Assembly: GCA_036744635.1 (NCBI GenBank)
Contig: DAIOHQ010000066.1
Coordinates: 1 to 20,268, forward strand
Reading direction: 5' to 3'
Length of the DNA stretch: 20,268 nucleotides
DNA from: DAIOHQ01 sp036744635
GTDB taxonomy: Bacteria > Planctomycetota > Phycisphaerae > Tepidisphaerales > Tepidisphaeraceae
Part shown: one piece after another, positions 8,112 to 14,665 of the stretch
Layout of the letters: every line of letters starts with the position of its first letter
Position numbering within the stretch: position 1 is the stretch's first letter
Notes under the pieces: model-generated
What the model saw: the letters and a program-made list of their open reading frames with translations, nothing else
Told to the model about the DNA's origin: nothing
Database searches by the model: none
Position numbers and translations under genes: made by a program

Positions 8112-8465
8112 ATGGATACGACACAAACGACAGCCGCTACGATTAACTACGACGATTTTGCCAAGCTCGATTTAAGGGTAGCCACGGTGCTGGAGTGCAT
8201 CGCCCATCCCAATGCGGACAAGCTGCTGGTGCTGCAGCTCGACGTGGGCGGCGAGCGTCGACAAATTTGTGCCGGTTTGCGGGCCCATTACCAGCCGGAG
8301 CAATTGGTGGGGAAACAGATCGTTGTTGTGGCCAATCTCGCGCCGCGGCAGATGCGCGGGGAAGTGAGTCAGGGAATGCTGCTGGCGGCATCCGATCCCG
8401 CCAGCGGCCGGGTCATCATCATGACGCCGGCCGAAAATGTGGCCTCTGGCAGTAAAGTAAGCTGA
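8112..8465 (+). CDS. Stand-alone tRNA-binding domain protein (MetRS beta / Trbp111 type)
   Basis: The 117-residue product is a single OB-fold tRNA-binding domain like the C-terminal dimerisation domain of methionyl-tRNA synthetase. Visible motifs are FAKLDLRVATV, HPNADKLLVLQLDVG, RQICAGLRAHY, PEQLVGKQIVVVANL and RGEVSQGMLLAA, in family order and spacing. Such free domains bind tRNA structurally and can act as a MetRS beta subunit. The ATG at 8112 was chosen because AAGGAG lies 10 bases upstream; an in-frame start at 8022 would add 30 residues with no family match. Whether the genome's MetRS lacks its own C-terminal domain cannot be judged here. Confidence 0.9.
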   Translation: MDTTQTTAATINYDDFAKLDLRVATVLECIAHPNADKLLVLQLDVGGERRQICAGLRAHYQPEQLVGKQIVVVANLAPRQMRGEVSQGMLLAASDPASGRVIIMTPAENVASGSKVS

Positions 8466-8485
8466 CAGGGCGAGAACTCGCCTGT
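8465..8485. terminator. Weak bidirectional hairpin between convergent genes
   Basis: Arms ACAGG(G)CGAG and CTCGCCTGT form about nine base pairs with one bulged G, overlapping the stop of the tRNA-binding protein. No T run follows on either strand, so its role as a terminator is uncertain. Confidence 0.3.
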
Positions 8486-8501
8486 GTGGATGGGCGCGCG
8501 G

Positions 8502-8684
8502 CTAGCGCTCTTCTCGTTCTTCGCGAACCGTGGTTTTCCGCTCGATGATCGGCGGTTCCTCTTCGCGAATGACGCGTTCCTTCACCACCGGCCGCTCCTT
8601 CACGACGACCCGTTCCCTCGGCTCCTTTTCCTTGATGACGCAGCCCGTGGACAACGAGCAGGCGCCGACGGCGATCAGGGACAA
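8502..8684 (-). CDS. Small charged lipoprotein-like ORF with an abnormal start
   Basis: This 60-residue frame ends at a TAG and has a lipobox-like LSTGC (cysteine at residue 15) followed by a Glu/Arg/Lys/Val-rich, repetitive segment (repeats of VKERPVVKERVI type). The only usable start is a TTG at 8684, which leaves a short signal without positive residues. The bases just upstream, read in the neighbouring frame, encode P-K-K-I-S-S after an ATT codon at 8704. That would complete a normal lipoprotein signal if one base were added near 8684. The gene may therefore be frameshifted or decayed, or the assembly may lack a base. There is no clear ribosome-binding site. The function is unknown. Confidence 0.5.
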   Translation of the reverse strand: MSLIAVGACSLSTGCVIKEKEPRERVVVKERPVVKERVIREEEPPIIERKTTVREEREER

Positions 8685-8790
8685 GATGAGATTTTCTTGG
8701 GAATGTTAAGTCAAACGGCGGGCCAACTGCCTAAATTCTCGCGGCCGTGGCTGCGACAAGATCGGGCCTTTGCGCTAAGATGGGCAAGAG

Positions 8791-10548
8791 ATGCTCCGGG
8801 AACTGCACATTTCCAACCTGGCGGTGATCAGCGATGTCCGCATCGAATTGGCGGCGGGGTTGAACTGCTTTACCGGGGCCACCGGGGCGGGGAAAAGCCT
8901 GGTGATTGGGGCAATTGAAGTTTTGCTGGGGCTGCGCAATCCATCGGAGATGTTGCGGCCGGGCGTGGAGGAGGGGCGGGTCAGCGGGCTGTTTGAGATT
9001 CCCAATGCCGAAGTGCTGCGGCGCATCGAGCAGGCGACCGATGCGCCGGTGAGCGGCGACGGCGGGGAGCTGCTGCTGGTGCGCCGACTGTATGCCAGCG
9101 GGAGGAGCTCGGTCAGCCTCAACGGCAATCCGATCACGCTGGGAATGCTCAAGATCATCGGGGAGCAGCTTGTGGATGTGCATGGCCAGCACGACCACCA
9201 GTTTTTGCTCAAGCCCTCCAATCAGCTCGACGTGCTCGACCAGTTTGGCGACTTGCTGCCGCTGCGCAAGTGCTATGCGGAGGCGTTCGGGAAGCTGGCG
9301 GAGGTGAAGTCGCGGCTGGCCGACCTTTCCACCAGCCGCACGCTGCGCGAGCAGCAACTGGAGCTGTATCGATTTCAGGCGGGCGAGATCGACGCGGCCG
9401 AGCTGGATGCGGCCGAATATGAAGAGCTGCAGGCGCGGGCTTCGGTGCTGGAGAATCTTGGGAAGCTGAAGAAGGACGCCGGGGCGACCCATGCTGCGCT
9501 GTACGAGGCGGATGGCTCGGTGCTGGAGCGGCTGAAGATGATGGCGGCGGTGCTGTCGGAGCTTTCGGAACTCGATCACAACCTCAAGGAGATCGCGGGG
9601 AACATGCGGGAATCCACCATTCAGCTTGAAGAGGTGGCATTCGACCTGTCGCGGTATCTGGACAAGCTGGAACTCGATCCGGGGGAGCTGGCGGAGGTAC
9701 ACGAACGGCTGAACGTGATCAACCGCACGCTCAATAAGTATGGCGATACGATGGAGGGTACGCTGGGGTATCGCCGGGAGATTGCGGGCAAGATCGAGGA
9801 GCTGGAGCGGGCGACCGATGATCTGTCATCGCTTTCCGATCAGGTGGAGCCGCTGCGCAAGGAGCTGACGGCGCTGGGTGAGGAGCTGTCGAAGAAGCGG
9901 CAGGCGACGGCGAAGAAGCTTGCGCCGCTGATCGAAGGGGAGCTTGGGGCGATGGGGATGGAGAAGGCGAAGTTTTCGGTGAGTTTTGCGCCGGCCGTGG
10001 GCGCGATACCGGGCGAGGCGCTGGCTGCTTCGGCGAGCGGGTTCGATCACGTCGAGTTTATTGCCCAGACCAATCCCGGCCAGCTCGCCCAGCCACTGCG
10101 GAAGACCGCTTCCGGCGGAGAGCTCAGCCGCATCATGCTGGCGCTGAAAGGCATTCTGGCGGCGGGCGACCGGATGAGCGTGTTGGTTTTCGACGAGATC
10201 GACGCCAACGTCGGCGGACGGCTTGGCTCGGTGATCGGCAATAAGCTGCGGCGGCTGGCGCAGCGCCACCAGGTGCTGTGCATCACGCACCTGCCACAGA
10301 TCGCCTGCTATGCCGACCGCCATCTCACCGTCCGCAAACAGGTGGATGGAACGGAAACGCGCACGACCGTGCGGAGGATGGAAGGGGCCGAACGGCTGGA
10401 GGAACTGGCCGAGATGATCGGCGGGCAGCGGATCACGGATACCACGCGAGCGCAGGCCGGGGAATTGCTGGAGCGGGCGCAGGGGGAATTCGGCAATAAG
10501 CCGCCGAAGCTCAAATCGCCTCAGAAAATCCGTGCAGTAAAGACATAA
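8791..10548 (+). CDS. recN: DNA repair protein RecN (SMC-like ATPase)
   Basis: RecN is an SMC-family ATPase that acts early in recombinational repair of double-strand breaks. The 585-residue product has the expected order: N-terminal LRELHISNLAVI and Walker A GATGAGKS (residues 29-36), DVHGQHDHQFLL after the N-terminal ATPase half, a long coiled-coil middle (about 160-390), the ABC signature SGGELSR from residue 441, Walker B VLVFDEID from about 464, and the H-loop ITHLPQIA. The length is slightly above the usual 550-570. The ATG at 8791 gives the canonical N-terminus; an ATG at 8780 is out of frame. The ribosome-binding site is weak. No LexA-type operator is obvious upstream. Confidence 0.95.
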   Translation: MLRELHISNLAVISDVRIELAAGLNCFTGATGAGKSLVIGAIEVLLGLRNPSEMLRPGVEEGRVSGLFEIPNAEVLRRIEQATDAPVSGDGGELLLVRRLYASGRSSVSLNGNPITLGMLKIIGEQLVDVHGQHDHQFLLKPSNQLDVLDQFGDLLPLRKCYAEAFGKLAEVKSRLADLSTSRTLREQQLELYRFQAGEIDAAELDAAEYEELQARASVLENLGKLKKDAGATHAALYEADGSVLERLKMMAAVLSELSELDHNLKEIAGNMRESTIQLEEVAFDLSRYLDKLELDPGELAEVHERLNVINRTLNKYGDTMEGTLGYRREIAGKIEELERATDDLSSLSDQVEPLRKELTALGEELSKKRQATAKKLAPLIEGELGAMGMEKAKFSVSFAPAVGAIPGEALAASASGFDHVEFIAQTNPGQLAQPLRKTASGGELSRIMLALKGILAAGDRMSVLVFDEIDANVGGRLGSVIGNKLRRLAQRHQVLCITHLPQIACYADRHLTVRKQVDGTETRTTVRRMEGAERLEELAEMIGGQRITDTTRAQAGELLERAQGEFGNKPPKLKSPQKIRAVKT

Positions 10549-10583
10549 CCAACTGACCTAATCGCTGGCGGTGATAAATGATA

Positions 10584-10595
10584 TGCCAAATGGCA
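10584..10595. promoter_or_regulatory. Palindrome upstream of the Xre-RES operon, candidate operator
   Basis: TGCCA-AA-TGGCA is a 5-bp perfect inverted repeat about 45 bases before the antitoxin start. Further TGGC half-sites occur at 10566 and 10613, roughly 22-25 bases apart. Xre-type antitoxins usually repress their own promoter, so this is a reasonable operator candidate, but it is short. Confidence 0.35.
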
Positions 10596-10638
10596 AAGTT
10601 TTATGGACAATGTGGCAATGATTCGGTAGGCTGTGGAT

Positions 10639-11112
10639 ATGGCCGATGCACTGAATATGCCCCTGCAATCCAAGCGGCTGAAGCCGAACCACCCCAAGGC
10701 GCACCCGATGCGGGGGCGCAGCCTGGGAATGGCGGCCGGCAGCACGGCCACAATCGTCCAGCAGGTGCGACGGGGCTTTCCGTATTCGGCCATCGTTCGC
10801 TTTCACCAGTCAAGCGGCCTGCCGGTCGGACGCATTGCCGAGCTGGTGGGCATTCCGCAGCGGACGCTGATGCGGCGCAAGGCCAAGGGTCGGCTGAATA
10901 GCGGGGAATCGGAACGCCTGCTGCGGGTGTCCGGCATCTTTGAAAAAGCGATCGAGCTGTTCGAGGGGGATGCGGATGGGGCGCGGCGCTGGCTGACAAA
11001 GCCGAGCAAGGAACTGGACGATCAAGCCCCGCTGGACTTCGCCCGCACCGAGATTGGGGCGCGGGAGGTGGAGGATCTGATTGGCCGGCTTGAGCATGGG
11101 GTGTTTACTTGA
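10639..11112 (+). CDS. Xre/MbcA/ParS-type antitoxin (DUF2384 C-terminus)
   Basis: This 157-residue protein has an N-terminal helix-turn-helix-like part (about residues 45-90, with GLPVGRIAELVGIPQRTLMRR) and a C-terminal toxin-binding domain of the Xre/MbcA/ParS type (about 100-157, with FEGDADGARRWLTKP, APLDFARTEIG and LEHGVF). Such antitoxins neutralise RES-domain toxins by covering the active site and repress their own operon. The ATG at 10639 was chosen because AGG lies 9 bases upstream; a GTG two codons earlier is also possible. The stop overlaps the toxin start by four bases, which marks a coupled two-gene operon. Confidence 0.88.
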   Translation: MADALNMPLQSKRLKPNHPKAHPMRGRSLGMAAGSTATIVQQVRRGFPYSAIVRFHQSSGLPVGRIAELVGIPQRTLMRRKAKGRLNSGESERLLRVSGIFEKAIELFEGDADGARRWLTKPSKELDDQAPLDFARTEIGAREVEDLIGRLEHGVFT

Positions 11113-11570
11113 GCCATACCGCGTGGCGGATCGTCAAGGCCAAGCTCGCCCCTGCCGCCTTCGATGGCGAAGGGGCGCAGCGCTTCGGGGGACGCTGGAA
11201 CAGCAAAGGCACGCCGATGGTCTACACCGCCGGCTCTCAGGCCCTGGCGGTGCTGGAGATGCTCATCCACCTGGAAGCTGGTGATCTGCTCGAGCGATAT
11301 CGCCTGATTTCCGTCAAGTTCGATGAGGCGCTGGTGAGGGCGCTGGACCCCAAGACCCTGCCGGCCAACTGGAAGCGCCGGCCAACTCCGACGAACATCC
11401 GCGCCGTCGGTGATGCGTGGGTGGCTTCGGGAGAATCGGTCGTATTGCAGGTTCCCAGCGTCATCGTTCCGGGGGAAAGCAACTACCTGCTCAATCCGCT
11501 CCATCGGGATTTCGCGAAGCTGGCCATCGGCAAGGCCCAGCCCTTCCGCTTCGACCCGCGGCTGAAATGA
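11109..11570 (+). CDS. RES-domain toxin (NAD+-degrading family)
   Basis: The 153-residue product is a typical RES-domain toxin. The Arg, Glu and Ser that name the family are visible: R29 in RFGGRWNSKG, E50 in AVLEMLIHL, and S124 in PGESNYLLNP. Characterised family members deplete cellular NAD+ and stop growth. The start is TTG at 11109 inside a TTGA overlap with the antitoxin stop; no ATG lies near the expected N-terminus (SHTAWRIVKAKL). A G-rich run sits at a suitable distance upstream. The protein is full length with all key residues, so it is probably active. It converges on a minus-strand gene with only 10 bases between stops. Confidence 0.9.
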   Translation: MSHTAWRIVKAKLAPAAFDGEGAQRFGGRWNSKGTPMVYTAGSQALAVLEMLIHLEAGDLLERYRLISVKFDEALVRALDPKTLPANWKRRPTPTNIRAVGDAWVASGESVVLQVPSVIVPGESNYLLNPLHRDFAKLAIGKAQPFRFDPRLK

Positions 11571-11580
11571 ACCTGGCGGC

Positions 11581-12564
11581 TCATCCGCTCCCCACCTCGC
11601 GTTGAATTGCGGCCGCGATTTCCGTCAGAAATCCGGCATCGCCGTGTTCCATGCGTTTTGTTACGGAGGTGACGGGAAAGGCCATGGCTTCGCGGCGTTC
11701 GTGGCGGACGGCGTAGGCGCTGCCGTATTGGTCGTCGACCACCACCCAGCGCATCGCCAGCGTCTGCACGAGCCACTCGCCAAAGGCGGCGCCGAGGGCA
11801 TCGGCCACGGATTTGGCTTCGTCGGCGGCGGGGCCGTGGTCTGCGCGCCAGAGGAGGAAGATCTGGTCCAGCCACTGGGGGTCCAGCATCTCCGGGAGGG
11901 GCCAGCCCATGTACTCCTGCGCCAGGTGGCGGGCCAATTCGAGATTGCGCTGCAGCCAGTGGATTTGCGCGGGGCCGAAATCGGTGATGAGCTGCGCCTC
12001 TGGGCGGACCACGGCCATCTGCGTCGGCAGCGTTCCCCAGGGAGTGTCTACGAATTCGTATTTCTTGCCGAGCTTGATGCTGTCGAGCATCGCGGGAATT
12101 TCGCTCAGCACCTGGCGAACGGCCGGATCGTGGGCGCGGCGTTGCAGGATGGTGGCCGACAGGATGACGATTTCATCGTCCATCCCCAGGTTCCAGTATT
12201 TGTTCATCGCCGGCTCGCCGTGGTCATCGGCCGGCTCTTCGTAGAGCATGATCCCGTGCTCCCCGGCGGCGTGGAAATGGTCGCGATCTTCCTGCGCCCG
12301 CAGGCGAAGCAGGTCCAGTCCCGTCAGGGCATGATGCGCCGGGGTTTTGAACGTCAGCACGGCCAGGCGCAGGGTGATAAGCTCCGCGCCGGGTGGATAG
12401 ACGACCAGCGTGCCATCGGCTTCGGTTTGGGTTTGGTATCCGGGGGGGACATCGATGGTGGCCAGCCCATCCCAGAGTTCAAGGGTTTGAGGGAGTGCCA
12501 GCGGCGCGGGCACGCCGGCCATCGGGGTTCCCTTGCGGCGAAATAGCTGCAACAACTTCCGCAT
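11581..12564 (-). CDS. DUF3806-like protein, function unknown
   Basis: This is a soluble protein of about 327 residues. The C-terminal third (PLPEMLDPQWLDQIFLLWRAD, then GAAFGEWLVQTLAMRWVVVDD and REAMAFPVTSVTKRM) resembles DUF3806 domains. The first two thirds begin with a strand-rich region (LELWDGLATIDVPPGYQ) and contain ELITLRLAVLTFKTP. No signal peptide or membrane segment is visible. The start is unsure: ATG at 12564 gives an N-terminus MRKLLQLFRRKG without a ribosome-binding site, while ATG at 12522 has AAGGG seven bases upstream. The frame stays open further to 12651, overlapping the next small gene, and is joined to it by a C8 tract. It lies downstream of the kinase-like toxin and small protein on the same strand, so one transcript is likely. 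Confidence 0.65.
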   Translation of the reverse strand: MRKLLQLFRRKGTPMAGVPAPLALPQTLELWDGLATIDVPPGYQTQTEADGTLVVYPPGAELITLRLAVLTFKTPAHHALTGLDLLRLRAQEDRDHFHAAGEHGIMLYEEPADDHGEPAMNKYWNLGMDDEIVILSATILQRRAHDPAVRQVLSEIPAMLDSIKLGKKYEFVDTPWGTLPTQMAVVRPEAQLITDFGPAQIHWLQRNLELARHLAQEYMGWPLPEMLDPQWLDQIFLLWRADHGPAADEAKSVADALGAAFGEWLVQTLAMRWVVVDDQYGSAYAVRHERREAMAFPVTSVTKRMEHGDAGFLTEIAAAIQREVGSG

Positions 12565-12589
12565 GAGGCGATTGGGGTGGGATCGTTCC

Positions 12590-12787
12590 TTATTGGGGGG
12601 GGTTCTCGTCCACTTCGATCTCCTCGGGAGGGACGGTGACGATCTTTCCATCCTTCCAGATCACGATGGAATGACCCAGCTTCTTGTGGATGAGCAGAGC
12701 CCGACGAACGCCTTCAGCCAGGCCACGGGTTATGGCAGAGTCATCGCGGAGAAGCTCATCGATGGATTTCTTTTGACTATTGAGCAT
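12590..12787 (-). CDS. Small protein overlapping the zeta-like kinase gene; candidate antitoxin
   Basis: This 65-residue acidic/basic protein is predicted helical in its first half (SIDELLRDDSAITRGLAEGVRRALLIHKKLG), followed by a beta-hairpin-like segment HSIVIWKDGKIVTVPPEEIEV. It has no signal peptide. Its ATG lies within the last codons of the kinase gene (11-base overlap), a hallmark of coupled partners. I do not recognise the family. Position and size suggest a partner or antitoxin of the kinase, though in classical epsilon-zeta modules the antitoxin comes first and is a three-helix protein. A C8 tract at its last codons would join it to the downstream gene if one C were lost. Confidence 0.7.
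   Translation of the reverse strand: MLNSQKKSIDELLRDDSAITRGLAEGVRRALLIHKKLGHSIVIWKDGKIVTVPPEEIEVDENPPQ
12595..12602. repeat. G8/C8 homopolymer tract at the junction of two reading frames
   Basis: Eight G residues on the plus strand (C8 in the sense of the minus-strand genes) lie in the final codons of the small protein gene. With eight C the small protein ends two codons later. With seven the frame continues into the DUF3806-like gene. Confidence 0.9.
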
Positions 12788-13364
12788 AAGCGCCTGTTAT
12801 TATAGCCCATAAGGCAGGGTCTGGGACCGATTCATTGTCCTGTTCGCCGCGCGCGATTATGACAGGTTCAGTACGCTTTGAGTTATCACAAAAACGCCAT
12901 GTCGTGCTCATCGGACGGTACAGATGAAAAAAATTTCTCAAGCCAGCATGATACCGCCGGCGAATAACATCCGCCGGCACATCGTGCCCACCCTGCCGCA
13001 CGCGCGTGGCGACGCGCTCGATGGCCATCTCAGGACTCGGCAGCCAGAGGAAAATCAGATGGAACTGGTAGCCCAACGGCTGCAGGCTTTTTAGCCATGG
13101 GGCAAAGGAGCGGCTGGCGAGCGTGGTTTCAAATGCAAAATTGGCTCGACGCTCCGCCAGTTCGTCCAGCCGGCGCAGCATTACCTTTCCGGCCGCCATC
13201 GCCACCCGCTGCGGTTGAAATGCTGACAAGCCGCGGGCGATGACGTCGGCGTTCACGAATTCATCAACCGCCAGCACGCCGCGGAGCAGCGCATCAGCGG
13301 CGGTTGACTTCCCGGCGCCGTTGGGGCCGGCCAGCAGAATCACGTGATGCGATGAGCTCTCCAC
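12777..13364 (-). CDS. Zeta-toxin-like P-loop kinase
   Basis: The 195-residue product is a small P-loop kinase of the zeta toxin / COG4185 type. Walker A GPNGAGKST spans residues 13-21 (K19). EFVNADVIARG (D40) and FAFETTLAS (E79) follow, then the arginine-rich lid ERVATRVRQGGHDVP with VIRRRYHAGLRN (121-143), and the terminal CDNS motif. Classical zeta toxins phosphorylate UDP-N-acetylglucosamine and block cell-wall synthesis; others in this family may act on different small molecules, so the substrate here is unknown. The start is GTG at 13364; no in-frame ATG precedes Walker A. It begins 12 bases after the xylose isomerase stop and overlaps the next gene by 11 bases. Its 3' end is visibly more AT-rich than its surroundings. 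Confidence 0.85.
   Translation of the reverse strand: MESSSHHVILLAGPNGAGKSTAADALLRGVLAVDEFVNADVIARGLSAFQPQRVAMAAGKVMLRRLDELAERRANFAFETTLASRSFAPWLKSLQPLGYQFHLIFLWLPSPEMAIERVATRVRQGGHDVPADVIRRRYHAGLRNFFHLYRPMSTTWRFCDNSKRTEPVIIARGEQDNESVPDPALWAIITGAYAQ
12799..12804 (-). promoter_or_regulatory. Perfect -10-like TATAAT before the small protein
   Basis: The minus strand reads TATAAT at 12804-12799, eleven bases before the small protein's ATG, within the end of the kinase gene. No convincing -35 is present, and the transcript would be nearly leaderless. It could give the small protein extra expression independent of the kinase, but chance is possible. Confidence 0.22.
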
Positions 13365-13376
13365 AGGCGATGAAGC

Positions 13377-14540
13377 TTACCGCACGCCCATCAGCACTTC
13401 CATCGTCAATTGATCGAGCTGCTCGTAGGGCAACGGGGCTTCGGCCAGCTTGACGCGATCCAATGGGGCGGCGAGCAGTTTCTTGGCGTTCTGCGCGGAA
13501 AATTTCTTTGTCAGATTTCCTACTGTGTCGGCCACGTTGATCTGCTTGAGCAGGGCCTGGATTTCCTTGTCGGCGTTCCAGCGGGCGGCCTTGTCTTTCA
13601 GGATCATGTACGTCTTCATGCAGCCGCGGGCGAACTCTTTGACATCGGCGTAATTGCTCTGCCGGAAGGCGTGGGCGTCGAAATGGCGCGGGCCGTTGTA
13701 CTTGTGATCCTCCAGCAGCTTGACCAGGAAAAACGCGTGCTTGAGGTTGACGGAGCCGAAGCGGAAATCCTGGTCATAGCGGCCGAATTCCTGATCGTTC
13801 AGATCGATGTGAAAGAGCTTTCCCGATTCCAGCGCCGCCGCCACCTGATGGACGAAATTGAGCCCGGCCATGTGCTCGTGGGCGACTTCCGGATTCACGC
13901 CGCACATTTCAGGATGATCGAGGGTGGGAATGAAGGCCAGATACGATCCGGTGACGGCGAAATACATGTGGCCGCGCGGCTCGTTGGGCTTGGCTTCGAA
14001 GGCGAAGCGGTAGCCGTACTTCTGTTCGATGGAATATTCGCAGAGGAAATTGATCGCCTCGCGGAAGCGCTTGATGGCGTCGACGGGGTTCTTGGTGGCG
14101 TCGCTCTCCACGCCTTCGCGGCCGCCCCAGAAGACGTAGATTTTGGCGCCGAATTCAGCGCCGAGATCCATCGCCCGCATGGTCTTCTGGACCGCATAGG
14201 CGCGGATTTTCGCGTTGTTGCTGGTGAAGGCGCCATCCTTGAAGGCCGGGTCGCTGAAAAGATTGGTCGTGGCCATGGGGACGGCCAGGCCGTTGTTTTT
14301 CAGCGCCTTCTTGAAGTCCTTTTTGATCTGATTTGCCTGCTCCGGCGAAGCGTCGATGGGAATGAGATCGTTGTCGTGGAAATTCACGCCGTAGGCGCCG
14401 ACTTCGCCAAGAATGTCGGCGATCTGCACCGGAGAGATAATCTCGCGGGTGGGCAGACCGAACGGATCGCGGCCGGGGTTGCCCACCGTCCACAAGCCAA
14501 ACGTAAACTTCATCTTCGGATCGGGATCGTAGCTGGCCAT
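13377..14540 (-). CDS. xylA: Xylose isomerase (short, class I type)
   Basis: XylA converts D-xylose to D-xylulose (and glucose to fructose) using two divalent metals. The 387-residue product matches the shorter actinobacterial-type enzymes. All active-site residues are visible: H55 and D58 in NFHDND, E182 and K184 in FEAKPNEPRG, E218 and H221 in NPEVAHEHMAG, D246 in FHIDLNDQ, D256 and D258 in YDQDFRFG, and D288 in FDAHAF. The ATG at 14540 was chosen because AAAGGA lies seven bases upstream and the N-terminus fits the family; the frame stays open to 14657. It is divergent from the racemase-like gene. No xylulokinase or transporter is nearby. Confidence 0.96.
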   Translation of the reverse strand: MASYDPDPKMKFTFGLWTVGNPGRDPFGLPTREIISPVQIADILGEVGAYGVNFHDNDLIPIDASPEQANQIKKDFKKALKNNGLAVPMATTNLFSDPAFKDGAFTSNNAKIRAYAVQKTMRAMDLGAEFGAKIYVFWGGREGVESDATKNPVDAIKRFREAINFLCEYSIEQKYGYRFAFEAKPNEPRGHMYFAVTGSYLAFIPTLDHPEMCGVNPEVAHEHMAGLNFVHQVAAALESGKLFHIDLNDQEFGRYDQDFRFGSVNLKHAFFLVKLLEDHKYNGPRHFDAHAFRQSNYADVKEFARGCMKTYMILKDKAARWNADKEIQALLKQINVADTVGNLTKKFSAQNAKKLLAAPLDRVKLAEAPLPYEQLDQLTMEVLMGVR

Positions 14541-14665
14541 GGTTCGTTCCTTTGTTTGCAGGGTGATTTTCCACCGGTATCGAGGCCGCGAAGTTTCCTC
14601 GAAACAACAGGTGCAATCAAGCGGTGCTCTTGCGAAGGGATGGGCGTGCGGTGTCAAATGCGGCC
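14541..14665. promoter_or_regulatory. Divergent intergenic region between xylA and the racemase-like gene
   Basis: These 125 bases must carry the promoters for both divergent genes. A short palindrome GTTTC-CTC-GAAAC at 14593-14605 could be a regulator site. On the minus strand TTGATT with a poor -10 (GAAACT) 17 bases downstream is the best promoter-like pair, but it is weak. Confidence 0.3.

Noticed and set aside
14541..14657. A 39-residue extension of xylose isomerase
   Set aside because: The start at 14540 has a good ribosome-binding site and the normal N-terminus; the extension is Cys/Arg-rich and unlike the family.
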